Shown here one piece after another: positions 1 to 5,604 of a DNA stretch of 11,843 bases. How positions within the stretch are numbered: position 1 is the first letter of the stretch; each line of letters begins with the position of its first letter. This stretch comes from DASPKW01 sp038244055. GTDB lineage: Bacteria; Planctomycetota; Phycisphaerae; Tepidisphaerales; Tepidisphaeraceae. Location of the stretch: positions 1-11,843 of the forward strand of contig JBBRTW010000207.1 of assembly GCA_038244055.1 (NCBI GenBank), given 5' to 3'. The notes under the pieces were generated by a model. That model was not told the origin of the DNA, did no database searches, and saw only the letters and a program-made list of their open reading frames with translations. Made by a program: the position numbers and the translations under genes.

Positions 1-1
1 C

Positions 2-283
2 GACAACTTCGACAAGCTCTATCGCACGCCTGCCCGGATCTGGTCGAGCGTGCAGCTGCGCAAGGATTTGGTCACCGCGCTGAAGGAATCGACTCTGCCG
101 AAAGTGCAAATTGTGCATCGAATCGAGAATGGCACGCGTTTGCCGAAGGGGCTGCCTATTTCGCTGCCGGGAGAACAGTTCCTACGCTTCACTCCTCCTC
201 TCGATCCGGGCACTTATCAGCTTCGCGCGCTCGGTTCACGGCATCTTTTGCACCTCGAACCGGGCGACCGTGCTCTGCTCGAG
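2..283 (+). CDS. 3' part of an unrecognised protein gene, cut at both ends
   Basis: Frame 2 is open from the left edge and reads as plausible protein: about two thirds of third codon positions are G or C, and the translation mixes charged and hydrophobic residues in a beta-like pattern (for example FLRFTPPLDPGTYQLRALGS). The start lies left of the window. No natural stop is found: past about base 283 the same frame is simply the antisense of the Gfo/Idh gene and stays open to base 1123. I therefore place the end of homology at the CTCGAG palindrome, accurate to perhaps 20 bases. I do not recognise the family. No other frame here gives a protein-like translation. The gene appears to have been cut by a rearrangement or a chimeric assembly join. 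Confidence 0.45.
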
Positions 284-826
284 ATGCGCCGCGAAGATGG
301 GCCCGAGGAGATTTCTGGCGATGGCGGCGCGCATCCAGGAAAAATGCGGCGCCCAGCGGCCATTCTGATTGACGGCGAGCTTGACGCCTCTCTTGTCGGC
401 GAGATCGACGAGCTTCTGCCCGACGGTCAGGTCGGTGACGAAGGGTTTTTGCGAAAGAATGTGTTTGCCGGCCGCGATGCAGTCCTTGAGGATGGCGATG
501 CGCTGGGCGGGATGGGTGGCGACATCGACGATTTCGATGGCATCGCGGCGGAGGAGGTCGCGGTAGTCGGCGTGGATGGAGGCGGCCGGGTAGAACTCGC
601 GCTGGCGGGCTTTGGCTTTATTGATGTCGGGATCGCAGAGCGCGACGACATCGTAGCCGGCCGATTTATACGCCTTGAGGTGATAGGCGGTGATCCCGCC
701 GCAAGCGATCAGGCCGATCTTGGGGCGGTATCGCTTCGGACCGCGCGGGAGATAGTCCAGCGCCGGCGCGGGGATTTGCGCGGTGCCAGACTTGGCGGCA
801 AGGGCGTAATCGCGGGGTTTGGACAT
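236..826 (-). pseudogene. Gfo/Idh/MocA-family oxidoreductase, C-terminally truncated
   Basis: This is the NAD(P)-binding half of a Gfo/Idh/MocA dehydrogenase, a family that oxidises or reduces sugars, inositols and related polyols in the cytoplasm. A roughly 35-residue N-terminal arm precedes the Rossmann fold (KIGLIACGGITAYH, 36-49). The acidic strand end VALCDPD follows at 61-67. The family EKP motif appears as QKP (126-128). The fold runs on to GPIFAAHLE (175-183), where the C-terminal domain should begin, but a foreign tail of 13 residues and a stop follow. Total length is 196 residues against the usual 330-420, so the substrate domain is missing and the product is probably inactive. I chose the internal ATG (MSKPRD) because the 21 residues upstream look like translated spacer; no clear ribosome binding site is seen. 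The truncation coincides with the palindromic junction near base 280. Confidence 0.8.
278..283. other. Palindromic junction between two head-to-head truncated genes
   Basis: The hexamer CTCGAG is its own reverse complement. The plus-strand partial gene and the minus-strand Gfo/Idh gene share codon boundaries here, and both read Leu-Glu through it. Left of it the plus frame looks coding and the Gfo/Idh similarity is gone; right of it the minus strand is clearly Gfo/Idh. Both genes lose their 3' ends at this spot, as expected for a fold-back join at a short inverted repeat. Whether it is biological or an assembly/amplification artefact cannot be told from sequence alone. Confidence 0.4.
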
Positions 827-884
827 GGGATTGACTCGTTGTTTTTCTATCGGGCGGGAACTGATGTTCGTGGGCGAAGAGAAA

Positions 885-920
885 CGCAAAGAAGCAAAGG
901 TTCACAAAGACGCAGAGAAG
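885..920. repeat. Outer left arm of nested inverted word repeat (CGCAAAG words)
   Basis: The arm is built of the words GCAAAG, GCAAAG, ACAAAG and GCAGAG, starting 8, 10 and 8 bases apart. Its reverse complement returns, with a 2-base gap and some mismatches, at 1139-1172. Such short-word arrays are common in spacers of PVC-group genomes. Confidence 0.75.
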
Positions 921-983
921 AAAAATCAGTTGAGCAAAGCAAATCCTTCCAAATTTCCCCTCCTAACCCGAATAATTCAAATG

Positions 984-1012
984 AACCACGAAAAACACGA
1001 AGGGCACGAAGA
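984..1012. repeat. Inner left arm of nested inverted word repeat (CACGAAG words)
   Basis: Three words CACGAA(A/G) start exactly 9 bases apart, preceded by AAC. The inverted partner is 1092-1123, which reads in reverse complement as ACCACGGAAAACACGAAATG followed by CACGAAG. The loop between the inner arms is about 80 bases and holds a perfect palindrome. Confidence 0.8.
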
Positions 1013-1035
1013 AGACCGGAGAAGAGTAGAAATGT

Positions 1036-1049
1036 AATTTGCGCAAATT
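1036..1049. repeat. Perfect 14-base palindrome AATTTGCGCAAATT
   Basis: The sequence equals its own reverse complement over all 14 bases. It lies in the loop between the inner inverted arms, about 11 bases from their centre of symmetry, and is followed at 1051-1056 by a second small palindrome, ACCGGT. The shape fits a binding site for a dimeric regulator, but no regulator gene is nearby and no promoter was placed, so that role is a guess. Confidence 0.55.
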
Positions 1050-1091
1050 CACCGGTTACCGACTTTTTGACTGTAAGTCCTTTGGCTCATT

Positions 1092-1123
1092 TCTCTTCGT
1101 GCATTTCGTGTTTTCCGTGGTGA
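1092..1123. repeat. Inner right arm of nested inverted word repeat
   Basis: This is the inverted partner of 984-1012. On the minus strand it carries CACGGAA, CACGAAA and CACGAAG words at 9-base spacing. With its partner it could form an imperfect stem of about 25-30 base pairs in RNA or cruciform DNA. Confidence 0.8.
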
Positions 1124-1138
1124 ATAATCTGGGCTAAT

Positions 1139-1172
1139 CTTCTTTGCGCCGTTGTTCCTTTGCACCTTTGCG
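1139..1172. repeat. Outer right arm of nested inverted word repeat
   Basis: This is the inverted partner of 885-920. On the minus strand it reads CGCAAAGGTGCAAAGG and then continues to GCGCAAAGAAG. The outer pair encloses the inner pair, so the two word types are arranged as a nested palindrome of about 290 bases. Confidence 0.7.
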
Positions 1173-1217
1173 ATGGATTTTCAGTCGCGAATCAAAAGCG
1201 ATGGAAACCGTAAACGG

Positions 1218-2294
1218 CTATCGAACCAGCTCGACCGTCCGCTTCTCCCTCGCGCTCAGCACCGCCGAATCGACAATCTGCTGCCCAACCCGCGCGATCC
1301 TGGGGGTGAGCGGGCCTTCAACGGGCTTACTATTGGTAATGCAATCGATGACATACTGAATGGGATTCTGGAAAGGAGGCTCGACCGCATCAACCGGCAC
1401 ATCCCGGCCTTCGGGGTCGGCGCGGGTGGCGAGGCGGATGGTTTTGTCGTAGTCGTAGGAGGAGATGCTGCCGGTCTGGCCGACGAGGATGAAGCCGCAT
1501 TTGGGCTGGGGTTGGAGGGTCCAGGGGTCGGTGAGCGTGCCCCAGCGGGTTTCGAATTTGGAGAGGCCTCGGGCGTAGCGGGCGATGGTGATGGAGTGCT
1601 CGTCGACTTCCAGGTTTGGCGGATCATCGACGGCGGCGGTGACTTCAATTGGCGCTTCGCCACCATAGAACCAGGTGCCCAGGGTGGTGCCGTAGCCGAG
1701 GTAGTCGAGGAGCGAGCCGCCGCCGTGGGCTTTTTTGTAGAACCAGGAGCCGGGCTTCTTGCGTTCGATCTGCTCGGGCGTGTATTCGATCTTGTCGGCC
1801 CCGTGGCAGAGTGGGCCGCGATTGCCGTTGTAATAGTGGATTTGCGTGAGCGGGCCGATCTGGCCTTCCGCGACGAGGCGCTTGGCGGTGCGGTGGGTGG
1901 GATGCCAGGCGAGGGGCCAGTTGATGGCCAGCAATTTGCCGGTCTTGGCCTGCGCGGCGATCATGCGGTCGGCCTCCGCCAGCGAGGCGGCGAAGGGCTT
2001 TTCCATGAGGATGTGGACGTTGAAGGGAGCGACCTTTTCGGTCCACTCGCCATGATGCGCCGTCGAGGGGCAGAGGACGACCAGGTCGGGTTTGGTTTGT
2101 TCGAGGCAGGCGCGGTAGTCGGTGTAGAGGCGGTCGGCCGGGAGATTGAAGTTGGTCGCCGCCTGCTGCATCCGCGCGGGCGTCTCATCGCAGAGGGCGA
2201 CGATCGTCGCGCCCGGATGACCGTGGGCCATGCGGAGGAGGTCGCCCATGTGAAAGTGGTCGAAGTTGATGCCGGCGATTTTGATGGGAGTCAT
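1218..2294 (-). CDS. Gfo/Idh/MocA-family oxidoreductase, full length
   Basis: A 358-residue cytoplasmic NAD(P)-dependent sugar or polyol dehydrogenase by family. The Rossmann start is KIAGINFDHFHMGD (5-18), where the usual glycine motif is replaced by the variant that begins GINFDHFH. VALCDE follows at 32-37, and the family motif EKPFA at 98-102 supplies the lysine. The C-terminal domain runs from about 125 to the end. Its signature GGGSLLDYLGYG (191-202) keeps the aspartate but has tyrosine where many family members have the catalytic histidine, so the enzyme may belong to a divergent subfamily. The frame stays open 94 codons upstream, but that part translates the spacer repeats and the antisense of the next gene, so I start at MTPIKIAG. 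No clear ribosome binding site is seen. The gene lies in a minus-strand run with a lactonase-like hydrolase and a lipoprotein. The substrate is not predictable. Confidence 0.93.
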   Translation of the reverse strand: MTPIKIAGINFDHFHMGDLLRMAHGHPGATIVALCDETPARMQQAATNFNLPADRLYTDYRACLEQTKPDLVVLCPSTAHHGEWTEKVAPFNVHILMEKPFAASLAEADRMIAAQAKTGKLLAINWPLAWHPTHRTAKRLVAEGQIGPLTQIHYYNGNRGPLCHGADKIEYTPEQIERKKPGSWFYKKAHGGGSLLDYLGYGTTLGTWFYGGEAPIEVTAAVDDPPNLEVDEHSITIARYARGLSKFETRWGTLTDPWTLQPQPKCGFILVGQTGSISSYDYDKTIRLATRADPEGRDVPVDAVEPPFQNPIQYVIDCITNSKPVEGPLTPRIARVGQQIVDSAVLSAREKRTVELVR

Positions 2295-2310
2295 GGGGTT
2301 CTCGGGAAGA

Positions 2311-2345
2311 AATTCGCCACGGAGACATGGAGGCACGGAGATCAG
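2311..2345. repeat. Short-word array, CACGGAG words at 8-base spacing
   Basis: The words CACGGAG, CATGGAG and CACGGAG start 8 bases apart between AATTCGC and ATCAGAA. The array fills the space just upstream of the Gfo/Idh start at 2294. Its minus-strand translation is the upstream extension of that frame and should not be read as protein. Confidence 0.75.
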
Positions 2346-2361
2346 AAGTGAGGGTTGGAAC

Positions 2362-2391
2362 CGCGGATGAACGCGGATGGACGCGGATAAT
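2362..2391. repeat. Three tandem 10-base units CGCGGATGAA
   Basis: Units CGCGGATGAA, CGCGGATGGA and CGCGGATAAT follow one another without gap. They sit between the UlaG-like gene and the Gfo/Idh gene, beside the 8-base word array. The period differs from the arrays at 984 (9 bases) and 2318 (8 bases). Confidence 0.8.
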
Positions 2392-2409
2392 TTGAGGAGT
2401 GGGTTGGGA

Positions 2410-3258
2410 TCATGGGAGTTCAGAAGAGCTCCAGCGCTCGCCTTGCTGGAGGACTTTGTACGGTTGGCCGAGCCGCTCGCACTCGGGGATGAATTCATCG
2501 GCCGGGTCGGCGGTGTTGAATTCGAACATGTCGTAGTGGCAGGGGATGACGAGCTTGGCGTGGATATCCTTGGCAAGCTGGGCGGCTTCCTTGCCGCTTA
2601 AGTTGCCGGCGACGCGGCGCTCGGGGCGGTCGCCGTTGATGGGGAGGAGGGCGATGTCGATGTTGAACGGTTTGAGGAGATCGATCATGCCATCGTAGAG
2701 GAGGGTGTCGCCGGAGTGGTATACGACGACTGATCCGATCTTGAAGATGTAGCCCTGATAAAGGCAGGATCCCGTGTCGTCGCGGGTGACGGAATTGTGA
2801 GCGGAAGGAATGGCGTGGATGTTGATCCCGTCAACGGAAAGCTGCTGGCCGGCTTCCAGCGGAAGATCGACGTCGCGCGCGAGTCGTTGCTCGGCGACAC
2901 GGAGATTGGCGCGGGACGTGACGAAGTGGAGATCGGGGTTGCCGCGGATGAGCGGGATCAGCGTTTGAGAGTCGAGGTGGTCCGTGTGGGCATGGCTGCT
3001 GGTAATGAGGAAGATGTCGCGAAGGGCGGCGGGGTCCACGACTCGTTCGGTGATGCGGGTGTGGGGCTTATCGGTATCGGCGTATTTGAGCGAGAGCGAG
3101 TCGGAGAGATAGGGATCGATGAGGAGGTGCCGGGTGTCGTACTGGATGAGGAAGCCGGATTGGCCGAGCCACCAGAGGCGCAGGTGGCCATCGCGGAGGG
3201 CGCGCGTGTGGGCGATGTCGTTGAGCAGCGCGTCATCTTGCTGGAGGGGCTTCTTCAT
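2410..3258 (-). CDS. UlaG-like metallo-beta-lactamase-fold hydrolase
   Basis: A 282-residue cytoplasmic metal-dependent hydrolase of the MBL superfamily, closest in look to the UlaG / L-ascorbate-6-phosphate lactonase group. All metal-site motifs are present: HAHTDH at 89-94 (H89, H91, D93, H94), H154 in IPSAHN, D184 in YHSGD and H241 in IPCHYD. The opening strand WLGQSGFLI (30-38) and DPYLSD (48-53) are typical of this group. The active site is intact, so a working enzyme is expected. True UlaG is longer (about 350 residues) and lies in an ascorbate operon, which is not seen here, so the precise substrate is open; sugar lactones and phosphodiester- or amide-like bonds are all possible in the superfamily. 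It is preceded 33 bases upstream by the lipoprotein gene and followed by a Gfo/Idh oxidoreductase, and the three may be transcribed together. The start ATG is the first in frame, with a weak AAGA upstream. Confidence 0.9.
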   Translation of the reverse strand: MKKPLQQDDALLNDIAHTRALRDGHLRLWWLGQSGFLIQYDTRHLLIDPYLSDSLSLKYADTDKPHTRITERVVDPAALRDIFLITSSHAHTDHLDSQTLIPLIRGNPDLHFVTSRANLRVAEQRLARDVDLPLEAGQQLSVDGINIHAIPSAHNSVTRDDTGSCLYQGYIFKIGSVVVYHSGDTLLYDGMIDLLKPFNIDIALLPINGDRPERRVAGNLSGKEAAQLAKDIHAKLVIPCHYDMFEFNTADPADEFIPECERLGQPYKVLQQGERWSSSELP

Positions 3259-3291
3259 GATTCTTCACAGTCGGGGCCCAAGACTCTCCCA

Positions 3292-3678
3292 TTACAACTT
3301 CGACCATCCGAGTGTATCGAGCGCCTGATCCAGCGGCGCGGAGAGTTTCGCATCGGCCTTGATCCGCGTGATCTCGGCCTGAAGCGCTTTGCCGGCCTGT
3401 AGAAAATCGGTGCCATATTTCTCATTGAGGTCGGTCTTCTGCTTGGCGGTTGCCTCGCCCAGATGATTGGCGGTCTGCTGGAGGGTTTTGAGATCATCCG
3501 CCACTTCCCGCAGTTTCGGCGCGGCGGCTTTGGCGGAGGCCTCATCTTTCACGGTAGCCAGAATGGCGGCGGCTTCCTTCCATTTGGCGGTGGTGTCACG
3601 CATGACTTTTTCGTGATCCTTCTCGCAGCCGGAGAGGATGAGCAGGGCGGAGGCGGCGATCAATATTGAATAGCGCAT
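3292..3678 (-). CDS. Small coiled-coil lipoprotein, function unknown
   Basis: A 128-residue exported lipoprotein. The N-terminus MRYSILIAAS continues into a hydrophobic stretch and a lipobox LSGC (15-18), so signal peptidase II should cut before Cys18. Residue +2 is Glu, not Asp, so outer membrane sorting is possible if Lol-type rules hold. The mature part is alanine- and lysine-rich and almost wholly helical, with heptad-like stretches at about 28-60 and 63-110. An upstream in-frame ATG at 3729 would put 17 hydrophilic residues before the signal peptide, so I prefer 3678. I do not recognise a named family. It lies 33 bases before the UlaG-like gene and probably leads that transcript. It is divergent from argJ. 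Confidence 0.8.
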   Translation of the reverse strand: MRYSILIAASALLILSGCEKDHEKVMRDTTAKWKEAAAILATVKDEASAKAAAPKLREVADDLKTLQQTANHLGEATAKQKTDLNEKYGTDFLQAGKALQAEITRIKADAKLSAPLDQALDTLGWSKL

Positions 3679-3797
3679 TGGAGCTTTCCGGTTAAATGGA
3701 ACGTCTTTCAGAGGATACCATTTTGGCATTCATCCATCACCTCCGCATTGGCTTTTGACACCGCTTTGGTAATCCCCTGGCTAATCCGCGAGAGAGG

Positions 3798-3856
3798 GTT
3801 AGGAGCCGGGGGACGTTTGTCAGCGGATGTGGCGTTTCTGGTGGCCGGCTCCTGAC
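3798..3856. repeat. Long-loop hairpin in the argJ leader
   Basis: GTTAGGAGCCGG (3798-3809) pairs with CCGGCTCCTGAC (3845-3856): 11 Watson-Crick pairs and one G-T (G-U in RNA) pair, with a 35-base loop. No T-run follows, so it is not a typical intrinsic terminator. It ends 118 bases before the argJ start. It may be a dispersed hairpin repeat or a leader structure; copy number elsewhere in the genome would decide. Confidence 0.6.
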
Positions 3857-3960
3857 CCTGGGGAGATTTCGGCGGCGCATTTCGATCTCTGGCCGGCCGC
3901 ATTCTGGACGCCGCCCCTCAATTGGCCTATTCTTCGCCGCCTCAATCGCGCGCTTCGCGC

Positions 3961-3967
3961 GGAAGGA
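3961..3967 (+). promoter_or_regulatory. Ribosome binding site of argJ (GGAAGGA)
   Basis: GGAAGGA lies 7 bases before the ATG at 3975, a good Shine-Dalgarno match and spacing. It is the clearest one in the window; most other genes here lack one. A 5-base-pair CGCGC/GCGCG hairpin (3949-3961) overlaps its first base. Confidence 0.7.
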
Positions 3968-3974
3968 TCGATCC

Positions 3975-5198
3975 ATGCCCGACCTCCATCTGCTCTCACC
4001 CCGCGGATTTGTCGCCAATGGCATTTACGCCGGCATCAAAATCCGCCAGACGCCGGATATCGGCCTGCTCATCGCGGCCGCTCCCGCCAGCGCGGCGGCT
4101 GTATTCACCACCAATCGCGTTTTCGCCGCGCCGGTCAAAGTTGGCCGGGAGAACATCGCCTCGGGCAAACTGCGCGGGGTGGTCGTCAATTCGGGCAACG
4201 CCAACGCCTGCACCGGCAAGCAGGGGGAGAAGGATGCCCGGCGGATGTGCGAGCTGGCGGCCGCGGTTGCGAAGGAGGGGTGCAAGCCCAAGGACATCCT
4301 TCCCTCATCCACGGGCATCATCGGGCACCTGCTTCCCATGGAAAAGCTCGAGCGCGGGATCGTCGAGGCCGGGCTGGCCCTGGGCGATTCGAAGGAGCAT
4401 GCCCACCTTTTCGGTGATGCCATCATGACCACCGACACCCGGCGGAAGACAGCCGAGACGCAGTTCAAGATCGGCCGGCAGGTGGTGACACTGGCAGGCA
4501 TCTGCAAAGGGGCCGGCATGATCGGCCCGCGGATGACGGTGAAAGGCCCCCCGCACGCGACGATGCTGGCTTATCTGACGACCGATGCCGCCATCGCTCC
4601 GCCGGTGCTTCGCAAATTGATGGAGCAGGCGGCCGATGGCTCGTTCAACGCGGTGACCATCGATGACCACATGAGCACGAACGATACGGCCGTGCTGCTG
4701 GCCAGCGGGGCGAGCGAGGCGAAGATCAGTTCCCCGAAGACGATCAAGGCGTTCGCGACGGCGCTCCAAGAGGTGTGCCAGTCGCTGGCGTATCAGATCG
4801 CGGCCGACGGGGAGGGGGCGACGAAAGTGGTGACGATCACGGTGAGTGGGGCCAGATCGGCTGGCGATGCCCGGGCCATGGCCAGGGCGATCGCCAACTC
4901 GCCACTGGTCAAATGCGCCATGCACGGGAACGACCCCAACTGGGGGCGGATCGTGTCGGCGGCCGGGCTGGCGGGCGTGCCCTTCGACCCGGCCAAGGCG
5001 ACGCTCACGCTGCAGGGGACGGTCGTATTCAAAAACGGCGCGCCGACGATCATCGATGCGGCCGCGGTCAGCGCATCGCTCGATGCCCCCGAGGTAAAGG
5101 TCGATCTATCCTGCAAACTCGGCAAGGCTGAGGCGACAATCTGGACCTGCGATTTATCGCGCGACTACATCACCATCAACGCCGACTACCATACCTGA
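3975..5198 (+). CDS. argJ: Arginine biosynthesis bifunctional protein ArgJ
   Basis: ArgJ moves the acetyl group from N-acetylornithine to glutamate, recycling it in the arginine pathway; some forms also use acetyl-CoA to acetylate glutamate. The 407-residue chain has the normal length. Seen are the N-terminal FTTNRVFAAPV (44-54), VVVNSGNANACTG (69-81), the oxyanion-hole region SSTGIIG (111-117), the self-cleavage and nucleophile site ATML with Thr196, DDHMSTNDT (230-238), HGNDPNWGRI (317-326) and the usual end INADYHT. Self-cleavage at Ala195-Thr196 should give alpha and beta chains. Oddly, seven residues (TVKGPPH, 188-194) sit between the conserved Met187 and Ala195, where the family normally has Met directly followed by Ala-Thr. 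No other arg gene is in the window. A small membrane protein gene starts 3 bases downstream. Confidence 0.97.
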   Translation: MPDLHLLSPRGFVANGIYAGIKIRQTPDIGLLIAAAPASAAAVFTTNRVFAAPVKVGRENIASGKLRGVVVNSGNANACTGKQGEKDARRMCELAAAVAKEGCKPKDILPSSTGIIGHLLPMEKLERGIVEAGLALGDSKEHAHLFGDAIMTTDTRRKTAETQFKIGRQVVTLAGICKGAGMIGPRMTVKGPPHATMLAYLTTDAAIAPPVLRKLMEQAADGSFNAVTIDDHMSTNDTAVLLASGASEAKISSPKTIKAFATALQEVCQSLAYQIAADGEGATKVVTITVSGARSAGDARAMARAIANSPLVKCAMHGNDPNWGRIVSAAGLAGVPFDPAKATLTLQGTVVFKNGAPTIIDAAAVSASLDAPEVKVDLSCKLGKAEATIWTCDLSRDYITINADYHT

Positions 5199-5201
5199 TC
5201 C

Positions 5202-5555
5202 ATGCTCACACTGACCGACATCCTCGAAATTCTCGGCGTGGTGGCGGTGGCGGTGACGCTGGTGCTGGTGCTGCAGTTCCGCCGGCGCGGAAAGGCGGAT
5301 CACGATCTGCACTACTCGACCGAGAACGTCTGCCCGCATCTCAAGCCGGCTCTGGATTTGCTTCTGGAGCGCGGCAATCGCGTGAAATCGGTGGGGCAGG
5401 TGGCGCGCGAGTTTCCCCTGGAGATTCACCTGGTCGGGAAGTTCGATCCCCAGGGTTTATACGATGAGCTGAAAATGGAGCCGCCGGCCCAGGTGTCTGA
5501 GCGCGGCGTGCTCTTCTGCAAGGATGACTGGTGTGAAATCCACCCGGGGGAATAA
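5202..5555 (+). CDS. Small single-pass membrane protein with three cysteines
   Basis: A 117-residue protein I do not recognise. A hydrophobic helix (about 6-25) is followed by FRRRGK, so by the positive-inside rule the soluble part faces the cytoplasm. The soluble domain has Cys44 in NVCPHL, then Cys106 and Cys111 in FCKDDWCEIH near the end, plus His45-46 region and His114. This could bind a metal or form a disulfide, but that is inference. The start is 3 bases after the argJ stop, with no ribosome binding site of its own, which points to translational coupling in one transcript. Codon use matches argJ. A link to arginine synthesis is possible but unsupported beyond position. Confidence 0.8.
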   Translation: MLTLTDILEILGVVAVAVTLVLVLQFRRRGKADHDLHYSTENVCPHLKPALDLLLERGNRVKSVGQVAREFPLEIHLVGKFDPQGLYDELKMEPPAQVSERGVLFCKDDWCEIHPGE

Positions 5556-5572
5556 AACTCGATATCCAGCGC

Positions 5573-5604
5573 AGTTACCGTCATCCTGAGTTACCGTCAT
5601 CCTG
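5573..5604. repeat. 16-base direct tandem duplication
   Basis: AGTTACCGTCATCCTG occurs twice in a row without mismatch (5573-5588 and 5589-5604). The second copy runs into the left arm of the hairpin repeat at 5596, so it looks like duplication of that element's edge. Confidence 0.85.

Larger units (their letters stand above)
827..1217. other. 391-base spacer rich in repeats, no gene
   Basis: No convincing gene lies here. The open plus frame across part of it is the tail of an antisense frame and has repeat-derived composition. The spacer separates two minus-strand oxidoreductase genes and so must carry any promoter for the truncated one, but I could not place a sound -35/-10 pair. It contains two nested pairs of inverted word repeats and a perfect 14-base palindrome, listed separately. 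Confidence 0.7.
3679..3974. other. 296-base divergent spacer between lipoprotein gene and argJ
   Basis: The spacer must hold the promoters of both flanking transcripts. I could not assign a confident -35/-10 pair on either strand. It holds a 12-base-pair near-perfect hairpin (3798-3856), a small CGCGC-TTC-GCGCG hairpin (3949-3961) and the argJ ribosome binding site. The open plus frame from 3827 continues through argJ in another frame and is not a gene. Confidence 0.6.

Noticed and set aside
284..1123. Plus-strand open frame continuing from the left-edge gene
   Set aside because: It is the exact codon-aligned antisense of the Gfo/Idh gene and then spacer repeats; composition is that of a mirror frame, not of protein.
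885..1172. CRISPR array or transposon ends
   Set aside because: Repeats are short words without unique spacers, there are no cas genes, and no transposase or target-site duplication is seen.
1152..2351. 399-codon plus-strand open frame
   Set aside because: Antisense of the full-length Gfo/Idh gene, whose minus-strand product shows clear family motifs. Gly/Val/Asp-rich composition is typical of GC-rich shadow frames.
2295..2576. 94-codon upstream extension of the Gfo/Idh gene
   Set aside because: It translates the 8- and 10-base word arrays and the antisense of the UlaG-like gene end; the family start matches MTPIKIAG.
3949..3961. CGCGC-TTC-GCGCG hairpin before the argJ ribosome binding site
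   Set aside because: Only five base pairs in GC-rich DNA; too short to claim as a regulatory element.
3827..4417. 196-codon plus-strand frame overlapping the argJ start
   Set aside because: Arg/Pro/Gly-rich shadow in another frame of argJ with no domain.
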